Assembly: GCA_035519675.1 (NCBI GenBank)
Contig: DATIWB010000120.1
Coordinates: 1-64,000, forward strand
Length of the DNA: 64,000 bases
Source: RPRB01 sp035519675
Lineage (GTDB): Bacteria; Myxococcota; Myxococcia; Myxococcales; Myxococcaceae
Direction: 5' to 3'
Below the pieces are notes generated by a model. The model had not been told where the DNA came from. It saw only the letters and a list, made by a program, of their open reading frames with translations, and did no database searches. Of this stretch, positions 23,894-32,550 are shown piece by piece (positions within the stretch are counted from its first letter, which is position 1; each line of letters begins with the position of its first letter). The position numbers and the translations under genes were made by a program.

Positions 23894-23937
23894 TGGACCA
23901 GTCCAACGACACTAATTGGGCATTTCCCGATGGTCCA
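23894..23937. promoter_or_regulatory. MocR-type operator region
   Basis: TGGACCAGTCCA (23894-23905, arms TGGAC/GTCCA) and a second GGTCCA half-site at 23932-23937. The wider GTGGACCA...TGGTCCAC pair is a perfect 8-bp inverted repeat across the gap. Location between the MocR gene and the divergent DoxX/EamA genes fits autoregulation plus target control. Confidence 0.5.
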
Positions 23938-23957
23938 CCCGCCGATACCTCAAGGTC

Positions 23958-24374
23958 ATGCATCTCCCCGACTGGCTGGTCCGTGCCGCCCCTCGCTGTG
24001 CCCGGCTCGCGCTCGGCGCCGCCTTCCTCTCCGGCATCGCCAGCCGGTTCGGCCTCTGGGGCAAGGGCGTGGGGTATGGCAGCTTCGCCGCCTTCGAGCA
24101 GTACACCGCCGAGGTGAACGCCTTCATGCCCCGGGCCACCATCCCTTTCCTGGCCTGGTCCGCGACGGTCGCCGAGCTCGGACTGGGCATCGCGCTGGTC
24201 CTCGGGGTGTGGCCGCGGGCCGTCTCCGCGGCCTCGGCGGCGCTGCTCGCGGTGTTCGGACTGGCGATGGCAGTCTCGCTGGGAATCAAATCGCCGCTCG
24301 ATTACTCGGTGTTCTCCGCCTCCGCGGCCGCGCTGCTCCTGGCCGTGGGAAGTCCAGGCACCGAGCACCCCTGA
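23958..24374 (+). CDS. DoxX-family membrane protein
   Basis: 138 residues from ATG 23958 with four predicted membrane helices: LALGAAFLSGIASRF, TIPFLAWSATVAELGLGIAL, AVSAASAALLAVFGLAMAV and VFSASAAALLLAVG. The GVGYGSFAAFEQYTAEV loop fits DoxX/quinol-oxidase-subunit-like proteins. The ribosome-binding site is weak (CAAGG). It begins 70 nt from the divergent MocR gene and is followed after 9 nt by the EamA transporter, so both are likely MocR targets. Confidence 0.8.
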   Translation: MHLPDWLVRAAPRCARLALGAAFLSGIASRFGLWGKGVGYGSFAAFEQYTAEVNAFMPRATIPFLAWSATVAELGLGIALVLGVWPRAVSAASAALLAVFGLAMAVSLGIKSPLDYSVFSASAAALLLAVGSPGTEHP

Positions 24375-24383
24375 CCGGACATC

Positions 24384-25316
24384 ATGCGCGCCTCGCTCGA
24401 CGTCTCCCCCGCTCCACCGGCTCCCGCGGACCGGCCCGCCGAACCGCTGGTGCGGCCTCACGGCGTGGACTGGCTGCTCCTGCTCGGCCCGGGCCTGATC
24501 TGGGGTGCCTCGTTCCTCTTCATCGCCGAGGGGCTGGAGGCCGTCGGCCCGAACGGCCTGACCTTCACCCGCATCCTGGTGGGCTTCCTCACGCTGGGGG
24601 TCGTGCCCGCCGCGCGAGGGCCGATCGCCCGGGAGGACCGGGCGAAGGTCGTGCTCCTGGGAGTCCTCTGGCTCGCCCTGCCCCTCAGCATGTTTCCCCT
24701 CGCCGAGCAGCGGGTGTCCTCCGCGCTGACCGGGATGCTGAATGGCGCCAATCCCCTGGCCGTGGCCATCGTCGCCGCCGCGCTCTCCCGCCGCCTGCCT
24801 GGGCGCGGCATCCTCGTCGGGCTGGCGGTGGGCCTGGTCGGGGCAGTGCTCGTCGCCTGGCCGAGCCTGTGGGTCGGCAGGAGCAGCGTCGACGGGGTGC
24901 TGCTCGCTCTGGTCGGGGTGACCTGCTACGGGTTCGCGCTGAACCTCGCCCGTCCGCTCCAGCAGCGCAGCGGCGCGCTTCCCGTCATCTGGCGTGCGCA
25001 AGGCTGGGCGCTGCTGATGACCGCCCCGCTCGGTGTCCCCGAGCTGCTGCGGGCGCACTGGACGCCGGGGCCGCTGCTGTCGGTCCTGGCGCTGGGTGCG
25101 CTGGGAACCGGCGTGGCCTACGTGCTGCTCGCCGTCGCCGCCGGACGGGTGGGCGCCACCCGCGCCGCCGCGACCACCTTCCTCATCCCCGGGGTGGCCC
25201 TGGCCCTCGGGTGGTTGATCCGCGGTGAGCACGTCGCCGGGCTGTCGATCGTCGGCGGCGCGGTGTGCGTCGCGGGCGCGTGGCTGATGCGCCGGGCGCA
25301 GCTCGCCGCGCACTGA
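24384..25316 (+). CDS. EamA/DMT-family transporter
   Basis: 310 residues, about ten transmembrane helices in two repeated halves: WLLLLGPGLIWGASFLFIAE opens the first and LLALVGVTCYGFALNLARPL the second. EamA proteins export metabolites such as amino acids or act as drug/metabolite permeases; the substrate is unknown. Its position second after a MocR regulator suggests export or uptake linked to that regulator's effector. No fused domain. The C-terminus ends in a basic, positive-inside tail. Confidence 0.9.
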   Translation: MRASLDVSPAPPAPADRPAEPLVRPHGVDWLLLLGPGLIWGASFLFIAEGLEAVGPNGLTFTRILVGFLTLGVVPAARGPIAREDRAKVVLLGVLWLALPLSMFPLAEQRVSSALTGMLNGANPLAVAIVAAALSRRLPGRGILVGLAVGLVGAVLVAWPSLWVGRSSVDGVLLALVGVTCYGFALNLARPLQQRSGALPVIWRAQGWALLMTAPLGVPELLRAHWTPGPLLSVLALGALGTGVAYVLLAVAAGRVGATRAAATTFLIPGVALALGWLIRGEHVAGLSIVGGAVCVAGAWLMRRAQLAAH

Positions 25317-25389
25317 CCCTGCCACTCCGGCGTCGGCATCCAGAAGGGCTTCCGCGCGTCGGGGGGATGAGGTCTCCTCTCGGGCGCCC

Positions 25390-25821
25390 ATGTCCCGACC
25401 CGAGCCCGAGCAGCGGACCGCGTACCACTACTTCCGGCGTATCCCCACCCGCTGGATGGACAACGACGTCTACGGACACGTCAACAACGTCGTCTACTAC
25501 TCGTACTTCGACACAGTGGTGAACTCGTTCCTGGTGCACGAGGGTGGTCTGGACATCGAGGAGGGCCCGATCATCGGACTCTGCGTCGAGTCGCAGTGCC
25601 GGTACCTTTCACCCGTCGCCTTCCCGGACCTGCTCGATGCCGGGTTGAGGGTCTCGAAGATCGGGCGCTCGAGCGTGCGCTACGAGGTGGGCATCTTCCG
25701 GGCAGGCAAGGATTCGGCCGCCGCGCAGGGCCATTTCGTCCACGTCTTCGTGGACCGGGTGACGCGCCGGCCGGCTGATCTCCCGGAGAAGATGCGTTCG
25801 GCGCTCACCCGGCTCGCCTGA
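25390..25821 (+). CDS. Acyl-CoA thioesterase, 4-hydroxybenzoyl-CoA thioesterase-like hot-dog protein
   Basis: 143 residues, one hot-dog fold. The family signature TRWMDNDVYGHVNNVVYYSY holds the conserved Asp of the YbgC/4HBT subgroup (D in DNDVYGH). SQCRYLSPVAFPD and SSVRYEVGIFRAG follow. It probably hydrolyses an acyl-CoA; the chain is unknown. The start follows CGGGCGCCC with poor spacing but no better start is seen. Monocistronic, convergent with the haloperoxidase-like gene. Confidence 0.88.
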   Translation: MSRPEPEQRTAYHYFRRIPTRWMDNDVYGHVNNVVYYSYFDTVVNSFLVHEGGLDIEEGPIIGLCVESQCRYLSPVAFPDLLDAGLRVSKIGRSSVRYEVGIFRAGKDSAAAQGHFVHVFVDRVTRRPADLPEKMRSALTRLA

Positions 25822-25864
25822 GCGGGCCCGAGTCGAAGAGCATCGGCGAGCCCGCCGCTCGGGG

Positions 25865-27271
25865 CTACTCGAGGCGCTCCGGCTTCCGGCGCGGGCCGTC
25901 GTCGTCCTCGCCGTCGTCATCCTCCTGGTGATGCTGCCTGACCGGCTGGAAGCGGCGATGGAGCGCGTGCCGGGCCACGGTCTCGCCCAGCCGGTTCGAG
26001 ACCTGCAGCGTGTGACGGAAGTGGACGCCGGCCCAGACCCGGGCGTCCTCGGTCTCCTCCACGATGTCCCGGAGGCGCGCATACTGATGCACTGGCTGGG
26101 TGAGACCGGCGGCGGTGCTGTCGAGGGACATCGGCAGATTCTCGGTGCCGAAGTACTTCCCGAGCGCCGTGACCGTGGCGCTGGCGTAGCAGGCGTGCCC
26201 GGCCGGGTACTCGGGGTGGTTCTGGTTCAGCAGCGCCTTCCAGGTCGGATCCGCCACGGTCAGCGGATTGCCATCGGTGTCGGCCCGGGTGATGGCGTGG
26301 ACCGGTCTCCAAGCGAAGTAGTGGTACTTGGCCTCCCAGCAGGAGATCAGCGTGTCCGCGGCGGCGACGCTGGTCATCGCCATCAGCCGCGCGGTTTGCA
26401 GCTCGTCCAGGCCGTGGGCGATGGCGAGGTTGCGCACCCCGCGGGTCCAGAGAGTGAAGGCGCTCTCCGACCAGAACTTCGCCACGTCGGTCTGCGGGGG
26501 CGTCCGGACCGTGCTGTCGAGACGCCCGAGCGCCTCCACCTCGGCGACCCCGAAGGCGTACCGCCAGGAGGTCAAGGGCGGCGGCGGGCCCGGCCGGAAC
26601 CGCCCCGGGGCGTCACTGGTGAAGGGGATGACGAACTGAAGGTTGTAGTCCACCGGAGGGGTGGGCAAGGTCGGCTCCCAGACCCCGGGCCCGACCGGGG
26701 GCTGGACGTAGGGCAGGTTGCTGGCGAAGTTGTCGCCGGCGCGTGCCGCGAGCATCGCCGCCGCCGCGGCCTCGCCCGCGGCGACGCCGTCCGTCTTCGG
26801 CTGCCCATCGGGGATCCCGGCCAGGTAGCCCGCGTACTGGCCGTCCATCGACGCCGCCTGTGCCGGGACGCGCTCGCGCACCACCCGCCACGCCGCGGTG
26901 GCCACCGCCGCGGGGACATCGGCCCCCGGAGCGGCGTGGATCCGGGCGTTGAAGGGCGCGTAGCCACCCTGGATGCCCACCACCGCGTCGTAGACCGCGA
27001 GCTGCACCATCGCCTGGAGGTAGGCGGCACTCCCCGAGCCCCGGCCAGGGGCGACGGCTGCCTGCACCCGGGCGTTCCAGTCGGTCACGGCGTTGGGCCC
27101 GCTGAGCGCCCCGGTGGTCTGCAGCGGGGGCCGATCTTCCACCTGGTCCCCCCGGGCTCCACAGCACACCATCGCGCACGCTGCCACCAGGGTCACGATG
27201 GATGCCGTACCTGCTGCACTCGGGTGTCCTTCGAGGCTTCTCGACTTCGATGACCACGCTCTGCATGCCAT
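25865..27271 (-). CDS. Vanadium-dependent haloperoxidase-like/PAP2-family protein
   Basis: 468 residues from ATG 27271 (GCGGAGG six nt upstream). The N-terminus has a signal with a lipobox-like VAAC (IVTLVAACAMVCCG). The phosphatase/haloperoxidase active-site parts are in order: KYHYFAWRPVHAI (Lys and Arg), NHPEYPAGHACYASA (PxGH) and RVWAGVHFRHTL (R...H). This resembles secreted vanadium haloperoxidase-related proteins. The C-terminus ends in an unusual His/Asp/Glu-rich tail (RQHHQEDDDGEDDDG) that could bind metal. Halide oxidation is inferred from fold only; an acid phosphatase is possible. Divergent from the small ORF at 27553. Confidence 0.82.
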   Translation of the reverse strand: MACRAWSSKSRSLEGHPSAAGTASIVTLVAACAMVCCGARGDQVEDRPPLQTTGALSGPNAVTDWNARVQAAVAPGRGSGSAAYLQAMVQLAVYDAVVGIQGGYAPFNARIHAAPGADVPAAVATAAWRVVRERVPAQAASMDGQYAGYLAGIPDGQPKTDGVAAGEAAAAAMLAARAGDNFASNLPYVQPPVGPGVWEPTLPTPPVDYNLQFVIPFTSDAPGRFRPGPPPPLTSWRYAFGVAEVEALGRLDSTVRTPPQTDVAKFWSESAFTLWTRGVRNLAIAHGLDELQTARLMAMTSVAAADTLISCWEAKYHYFAWRPVHAITRADTDGNPLTVADPTWKALLNQNHPEYPAGHACYASATVTALGKYFGTENLPMSLDSTAAGLTQPVHQYARLRDIVEETEDARVWAGVHFRHTLQVSNRLGETVARHALHRRFQPVRQHHQEDDDGEDDDGPRRKPERLE

Positions 27272-27552
27272 GTGCATCCTCCGCTCGTTCGGTGATGAGG
27301 CGAGCGCAGGGTCCACGGAACAGAGCCGGGCGGTCTCTTGGCAAAGCGCGGCAGGCGCCCCCGTTGCCGTACTTTGCAGCGGTACGCCGCCGATCACCGC
27401 GGGACGAGCATTCCCTTTTCCCCCAAGGGCCGCCGCGATTGACCCCAGAGAGAGTCGAAGCGTTCGCCGTGGGTCGGGTCACACCTGTCGGGCTGGTTGC
27501 GACAGACACCTTGGAACGAGCGCCGCAAGAGACCTTTTCCAAGGAGAGCAGA

Positions 27553-27765
27553 GTGTACCCCCAGGACGACAGCACCCGATCCCGACTCGAGCGCGGCCCC
27601 GGTCTCCTCGCTCGCGCCGCCCGCCTCGTCTTTCGACGCTCGGAGCTGGATCGCGACCGAGTCGCCCGCGGGCCGACCCGCGACCGATGGGGCGAGATCC
27701 AGGCCTACCGGTCCCAGGGAACGGACCCGAGCCTCACCCAGGAAGAGCTCGCCCTGATGAAGTGA
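27553..27765 (+). CDS. Small basic protein of unknown function
   Basis: 70 residues from GTG 27553, preceded by AAGGAG with 6-nt spacing. Basic, Arg-rich helix (LLARAARLVFRRSELDRDRV) and an acidic end (DPSLTQEELALMK); no Cys, no membrane segment. Shorter than most annotation cut-offs. The ribosome-binding site and coherent composition support it, but no family is recognised. Between it and the divergent gene at 27271 is a 281-nt spacer with a TGTCG/CGACA inverted repeat (27486-27490 and 27500-27504). Confidence 0.5.
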   Translation: MYPQDDSTRSRLERGPGLLARAARLVFRRSELDRDRVARGPTRDRWGEIQAYRSQGTDPSLTQEELALMK

Positions 27766-27826
27766 GCTCCTCCCGGAGCCCGTTCACCAACCGAGTGGAC
27801 CGCAGAACCGCCGGCGGCTGCCTGCG

Positions 27827-28375
27827 TCACCTCACCGAGGCCGAGATGCGCTTGAACTCCAGCGTGTCAGCCGTGCCGAGCAGGTCGAACAGCACCGCCT
27901 CCACCGAGGAGAGCGTCGCCCCCGCCGCCCGCGCCAGCTCCAGCCCGGCCTGGCGATCCACGGAGGTCCGGCTCAGCACCGCGTCCATGCACACCGTGGG
28001 GTGGCGCCCCTCGAGGATGAGGTCCCGCACGCTCTGGTAGACGCAGACGTGCGTCTCCATCCCGGCCACCACCACCTGCCGCCGCCCGGAGAGGCGTGCC
28101 CGTACCTTCTCGTCCAGCGCAGAGAACTTCAGCTTCTCCACGACCGGGATGTCTCCCAGCCGCTCGCCAATGGCAGCCACCGTGTGACCAAGCCCCTTCG
28201 GGTACTGCTCGGTGACGGCGATGGGCAGCCCGAGCACCCGCGCCCCCTCGATGAGCGCCCCGAGGCGGGCGAGCATCAGCGCCACCGCCTCGGGCTCCAT
28301 CGCCGCGGCCAGCCGCTCCTGGACGTCCACCACCAGGAGGGCGGTGTCCTCGCGCTTCAGCTGCTGCGGCCTCAT
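27827..28375 (-). CDS. Isochorismatase-family hydrolase
   Basis: 182 residues. The cysteine-hydrolase triad is visible: Asp in LLVVDVQERL, Lys in VVEKLKFSALD, Cys in METHVCVYQSVRDL. IAVTEQYPKGLGHT is the usual isochorismatase-like segment. It may act on an amide or a carboxylic derivative; true isochorismatase activity is not implied. ATG 28375 overlaps the TGA of the ThDP lyase gene (ATGA), so the two are a coupled pair and probably in one pathway. Confidence 0.9.
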   Translation of the reverse strand: MRPQQLKREDTALLVVDVQERLAAAMEPEAVALMLARLGALIEGARVLGLPIAVTEQYPKGLGHTVAAIGERLGDIPVVEKLKFSALDEKVRARLSGRRQVVVAGMETHVCVYQSVRDLILEGRHPTVCMDAVLSRTSVDRQAGLELARAAGATLSSVEAVLFDLLGTADTLEFKRISASVR

Positions 28376-30024
28376 ACGGCATATCCCATCGCGCCGGAGG
28401 TGGCAGGGGCCTGGGGATCGAGCATCACGTTCACGCAGGCCACCGTCCCGGAGGCGAGCGCGCGCTCCAGCGCCGGACGGATCTGCGCCGGCTCGGTGAC
28501 CTGCTCGCCCCAGCCCCCGAACGCCTTGACCACCTCGTCGTAGCGGGTGGGCGCCAGCAACGTGGCAGGCGACTTCTCCGGTCCGAACATCCCCACCTGC
28601 GGCAGCCGGATCTGCCCCCAGGCGGCGTCGTTCCCCACCACGCACATCATCGGGAGCTTGAAGCGGACCGCGGTCTCGAAGTCGAACCCGTTGAGCCCGA
28701 ACGACCCATCACCCTGCACCACCCAGATCTGGCGTTCGGGATGCAGCAGCTTGGCCGCGAGCGCGAACGGCGCCCCCACCCCGAGACAGCCCAGCGGGCC
28801 CGGGTCGAGCCAGCGGCCCGGCGCCTTGAGCGAGAGGACCTTCGCCGCCAGCGCCACCCAGTTCCCACCGTCGGCGATGAACATCGGGTCACGGTCGCCG
28901 GCGTTGGCGACCTCCGACAGCTCTCGCGCCAGCCGGTAGTGGTGGATGGGGACGGCGTCGCTCCGCGTCCATTGCTCCATCGCCGCGAGCTTCTTCTGCT
29001 CCGCGGCCCGGAGCTGCTGGACGTACGCGGTGCGCGTCACCTTCTTCGCTCCGTCGGCGAAGGCCACGAGCGCCGAGCGGCTGTCAGCGACGATCCCCAC
29101 GTCCACCGGCCGGTTCCGGCCCACCTCGGTGGGATCGATGTCCACCTGGACGATCTTCGAGGCGGCGCTGAAGGTGGGCTCGGCCCCATAGTTGAGGCGG
29201 AAGTCGAACGGGGTGCCGATGACGAACACCACGTCCGCCCCGGTGAGCGCCTCCTTGCGGGTGTGCTGGAAGAACATCGGGTGGTCGGGCGGGAGGCAGC
29301 CCCGGCCCGCGCCGTTGAGGTAGGTGGGGATCTGCGCGCGCTCGACGAAGGCCCGGAGCGCGTCGGAGGCGTCGTCCCAGTAGACGCTCGAGCCGGCGAT
29401 CATCGCCGGACGCTCGGCGGCGGCGAGCAGGGCCAGCGCATCGTCCACCGCGACCGGATCCGGAGCCAGCCGGGCCCGGGTGCGGTAGAGGCGTGGAATC
29501 TGAAGCGCGCCCTCGTCGACCCCGTTGCACAGCACGTCCCAGGCGAGCTCGAGGAACACCGGGCCCGGCCGCCCGCTCAGCGCCACCCGGAAGGCCTTCG
29601 CCATGTAGAGCGGGATGAGGTCCGGCGACGGCACCCGGTCGGACCACTTGGAGATCCGGTGGAAGAGGTCCACCTGCTCCATCTCCTGGAGGCTGCCGCG
29701 GCTCTGGTTGAACAGCGGCGCCGCCCCGCCGAGGAGGATGAGGGGCGAGTTGGCCGCGTTGGCGTTGGCGACTCCGGTCAGCGCGTCGGTGACGCCAGGG
29801 CCGGCGGTGACCACCGCCACCCCCACCCCGCGGGTGATGCGGGCGTAGGCGTCGGCGGCGTGGGCAGCGGCCTGCTCGTGCCGGGTGTCGACGACCTCGA
29901 TGCCCTCCTCCACCAGCCCCGCGTAGATGGGAGCGACGTGCAGGCCGGAGAGGGTGAAGACGTGTCGGACCCGCTCCTCCTTGAGCATTCGCGCCACGAG
30001 TTGCCCGCCGGTCACCATCCCCAT
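28372..30024 (-). CDS. ThDP-dependent lyase, acetolactate synthase/2-hydroxyacyl-CoA lyase-like
   Basis: 550 residues, three-domain ThDP enzyme. The catalytic Glu is in VVDTRHEQAAAHAADAYAR; AVVTAGPGVTDALTGVANA follows; the C-terminal ThDP motif is GDGSFGLNGFDFETAVRF ending VVGND (Asp for the usual Asn). It resembles acetolactate synthase large subunits and oxalyl-CoA decarboxylase/HACL lyases; no ilvN regulatory subunit is adjacent, so branched-chain synthesis is less likely. Start ATG 30024 has AGGAG eight nt upstream. First gene of a pair with the isochorismatase-like enzyme; 68 nt from the divergent ATP-grasp-like gene. Confidence 0.88.
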   Translation of the reverse strand: MGMVTGGQLVARMLKEERVRHVFTLSGLHVAPIYAGLVEEGIEVVDTRHEQAAAHAADAYARITRGVGVAVVTAGPGVTDALTGVANANAANSPLILLGGAAPLFNQSRGSLQEMEQVDLFHRISKWSDRVPSPDLIPLYMAKAFRVALSGRPGPVFLELAWDVLCNGVDEGALQIPRLYRTRARLAPDPVAVDDALALLAAAERPAMIAGSSVYWDDASDALRAFVERAQIPTYLNGAGRGCLPPDHPMFFQHTRKEALTGADVVFVIGTPFDFRLNYGAEPTFSAASKIVQVDIDPTEVGRNRPVDVGIVADSRSALVAFADGAKKVTRTAYVQQLRAAEQKKLAAMEQWTRSDAVPIHHYRLARELSEVANAGDRDPMFIADGGNWVALAAKVLSLKAPGRWLDPGPLGCLGVGAPFALAAKLLHPERQIWVVQGDGSFGLNGFDFETAVRFKLPMMCVVGNDAAWGQIRLPQVGMFGPEKSPATLLAPTRYDEVVKAFGGWGEQVTEPAQIRPALERALASGTVACVNVMLDPQAPATSGAMGYAV

Positions 30025-30092
30025 TGACTCGTCTCCTGCCTGGCGCTCGAGCGCAGGCCGTCGTAGGACTGTGCGCCGCTCGTTTATCTCCC

Positions 30093-31559
30093 GTGAACGA
30101 TCCTTTCCAGGACCTCCACCCCCTCGCCGGTGCCTACGCGACGGCGCTTGCCGGGGAGGCGTTCTCCCGCGGCCTGGTCACCACCGCCCCGGACGGGACA
30201 CGGAAGGCGATCCCCCCGGGCGCCACGCCGGTGGTGCTCCCGGCCCGGGTCATCGCCGAGCGCCACACCCTGGCGTCTACCCTTGCCACTGCCGGGTTCC
30301 GGATGGCCCAGGCGACGGTGCTGGGTCCTTCGCCCGAGCTGCTGCTCGGGGCCCTCTCGCCGCTGGAGCGCCGGCTGGTCGAGCGCTCCGCACCGGGCAC
30401 GCGCCGGCTGGCCATCGCCCGCATCGACTTCCTGGTCTCGAGGCGTCCTGCGGCGCTCGAGCTGAACGCCACCATCCCGGCGATGCCGGGCTACTCGGAC
30501 ATGGCGGCCGGCGCCTTCCTCCACGTCGTGGGCCGGGCCGCGGGGCTCGACGAGGCGGCGGTGCGCCGGCTGGAGCTGGAGAACGGAAGCAACGTCGAGG
30601 CGCTCTACCGGGCGTTGCTCGCGGCCTACCTCCAGGAGCGCGGCCACCCCCCGGAGCGCATCGCGGTGCTCTGCCGCCGCGCGGACAGCCAGCTGTCCGA
30701 GGTGGACCATCTGGTGAAGCGCTTCGGCGAGCTGGGGACCGAGACCCACCGCGTCTACCTGGACGAGGCCAGTGGCGACGAGCTGTTCACCGCACACGGG
30801 AAGAGCTTCGACTTCGTCTACCGCCACCTCTTCGTCCACCGGCTCGCCGAGACGCCGAGCCCCTTCCTGGAGGCGTTCTTCGCCGGCCAGGCCGCGCCCG
30901 GCTCGCTGCTCCTCAATCGGCCCGCGGCGCACGTCGAGGTCAAGAGCAACTTCGCCCTCCTCTCGCGCGCGCTGGAGGAGCCGGCCCTGGCCAGCGCCGC
31001 CGGGCTCGGTCCCGACGCGCTCGAGGCGATCCTCCGTGCCGTGCCCTGGACGCGGGTGCTCGCCCCGGGTCCGGTCCGCGGTCCCGGAGGAAGCGTGGTG
31101 CCCGACCTCGTGGCCCACGTCGCCGAGCACCCCGAATCCTTCGTCCTCAAGCGTGCCTGGGACTACGGCGGGAAGGCGGTCTTCATCGGCCCGGCCTCCG
31201 AGGAACCCGGCTTCGCGACCCGCTCGGAGGCAGCGTTCGGCGAGCGCCTCTGCTGGGCGGAGCTGGTCGGGCGCGCAGCACAGGACACCCGCGGGGGCGG
31301 CTTCGTCGTGCAGTCGGTGGTGGACATCCCCAGAGAGCGGCACCTGCTCGCCACACCGACCGGTGCGGTGGAGGCGGAGGTCTTCGTCGACTACTCGGCG
31401 TTTGCCTCGGTGGGCGTCGACCCCGAGCCAGCCTGGGGCGGTGTGGTCCGGGCGTCGGCCTCTCGCATCGTCAACATCCAGGGGGGCGGCGGGGTGCTCC
31501 CGCTGCTCGAGGAGACGGTCTGGGCGAGGCTCCGGAGTGCGCTCCGGACGGAATCCTGA
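30093..31559 (+). CDS. ATP-grasp-like protein of unknown function
   Basis: 488 residues from GTG 30093. The segment SFVLKRAWDYGGKAVFIG near 355-372 is ATP-grasp-like (nucleotide-binding Lys then Gly-rich loop). Upstream ARIDFLVSRRPAALELNATI and the later FVVQSVVDIPRERHLL and VEAEVFVDYSAF could form the rest of a carboxylate-amine ligase fold, as in circularly permuted ATP-grasp or glutathionylspermidine-synthase-like proteins. The family is not certain. It is divergent from the ThDP lyase, 68 nt away. Substrate unknown. Confidence 0.6.
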   Translation: MNDPFQDLHPLAGAYATALAGEAFSRGLVTTAPDGTRKAIPPGATPVVLPARVIAERHTLASTLATAGFRMAQATVLGPSPELLLGALSPLERRLVERSAPGTRRLAIARIDFLVSRRPAALELNATIPAMPGYSDMAAGAFLHVVGRAAGLDEAAVRRLELENGSNVEALYRALLAAYLQERGHPPERIAVLCRRADSQLSEVDHLVKRFGELGTETHRVYLDEASGDELFTAHGKSFDFVYRHLFVHRLAETPSPFLEAFFAGQAAPGSLLLNRPAAHVEVKSNFALLSRALEEPALASAAGLGPDALEAILRAVPWTRVLAPGPVRGPGGSVVPDLVAHVAEHPESFVLKRAWDYGGKAVFIGPASEEPGFATRSEAAFGERLCWAELVGRAAQDTRGGGFVVQSVVDIPRERHLLATPTGAVEAEVFVDYSAFASVGVDPEPAWGGVVRASASRIVNIQGGGGVLPLLEETVWARLRSALRTES

Positions 31560-31653
31560 CCCGTCCTGGGGTGTTGGGTGGTGGCTGGCCACCGACCGGT
31601 ACTGCGTTATGAGTGGTCGCATCGGGGCGGTGCCCCTCAAGGAGATTTCAACG

Positions 31654-32391
31654 ATGGCCTGGGAATTCGATGCACGCAGGGCGGCGCGCGATGGCCGCGA
31701 CCTCGGCGAGGCGGGTGGCTTCGGCGCCCGCGAGCTCACCGGCGCGACCGCGGCGGGCTTCATGGCCGGCGTCTACCGCTGGATGACGCTGGGGCTGGCG
31801 GTGACCGCCGGCGTGGCACTGTACACGGCGAGCAACGTGCAGCTGGCGATGGCGGTGGCCCGGAACGTCTGGCCGCTGCTCCTCGTGCAGTTCCTGGTGG
31901 TGCTCGGGCTGTCCTTCATGGCCCAGCGGATCAGCGGGCCGGTGGCAGCGCTGCTCTTCATGGTCTACGCCGGTCTGACCGGCCTCACCTTGAGCGGCAT
32001 CTTCTTCATCTACTCGGTGGGGTCGATCGGAACGGCGTTCCTGATCACCGCCGGGTCCTTCGCTGCCCTGAGTGTCTACGGCACGGTCACCAAGCGCGAC
32101 CTGAGCGCCTGGGGCACGTTCCTCTTCATGGGGCTCATCGGGGTGGTGATCGCCAGCATCGTCCAGTTCTGGTGGAGCAGCCCGGCCTTCAGCTTCGCCC
32201 TCTCCTGCGCAACGGTGGTCGTGTTCGCCGGCCTGACGGCATACGACACCCAGAAGCTCCGGGTGCTGGGGGCCCAGTACGCGGGGACGGGCCTGACCTC
32301 GCTCACCATCGTGGGCGCGCTGAACCTGTACCTCGACTTCATCAACCTCTTCCTCGCGTTGCTCCGGCTATTCGGCGACCGCCGCCGCTGA
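31654..32391 (+). CDS. Bax-inhibitor-1/YccA-family membrane protein
   Basis: 245 residues, seven transmembrane helices typical of the BI-1/YbhL family (LFMVYAGLTGLTLSGIFFIY, FLITAGSFAALSVYGTVTKR, LNLYLDFINLFLALLRLFG). Start ATG 31654 has AAGGAG nine nt upstream. The family forms Ca2+-leak-like membrane proteins or protease-modulating factors; the exact role is not known in bacteria. It is the last non-photosynthetic gene before the PGC and is convergent with puhE. A 10-bp perfect inverted repeat separates the two. Confidence 0.88.
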   Translation: MAWEFDARRAARDGRDLGEAGGFGARELTGATAAGFMAGVYRWMTLGLAVTAGVALYTASNVQLAMAVARNVWPLLLVQFLVVLGLSFMAQRISGPVAALLFMVYAGLTGLTLSGIFFIYSVGSIGTAFLITAGSFAALSVYGTVTKRDLSAWGTFLFMGLIGVVIASIVQFWWSSPAFSFALSCATVVVFAGLTAYDTQKLRVLGAQYAGTGLTSLTIVGALNLYLDFINLFLALLRLFGDRRR

Positions 32392-32462
32392 CCAGGGGCG
32401 CCGCACGCACCGGAGCTGGGCCCGCGGCCGACCAGCGCCTCCACGCGGGGCCGGGAGTCTCG

Positions 32463-32515
32463 GGATCCAGGGTCGGGCCGACGAGCCGCCGCCGCCTCGG
32501 ACCTCCCCTGGATCC
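32463..32515. terminator. Large perfect hairpin between BI-1 gene and puhE
   Basis: GGATCCAGGG (32463-32472) and CCCTGGATCC (32506-32515), a perfect 10-bp inverted repeat with a 33-nt loop, centred between the convergent stops at 32391 and 32551. It is a plausible bidirectional 3' stabiliser or terminator, though it has no T-run. Confidence 0.5.
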
Positions 32516-32550
32516 GTTCGGATGCCGTCATCGTCCCCTCCTCCTTCGCC

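Noticed and set aside
21638..25228. 1196-codon plus-strand frame
   Set aside because: Antisense to the coiled-coil and MocR genes and out of frame with DoxX/EamA; composition (His/Arg/Gly-rich, no domains) is typical of a high-GC shadow frame.
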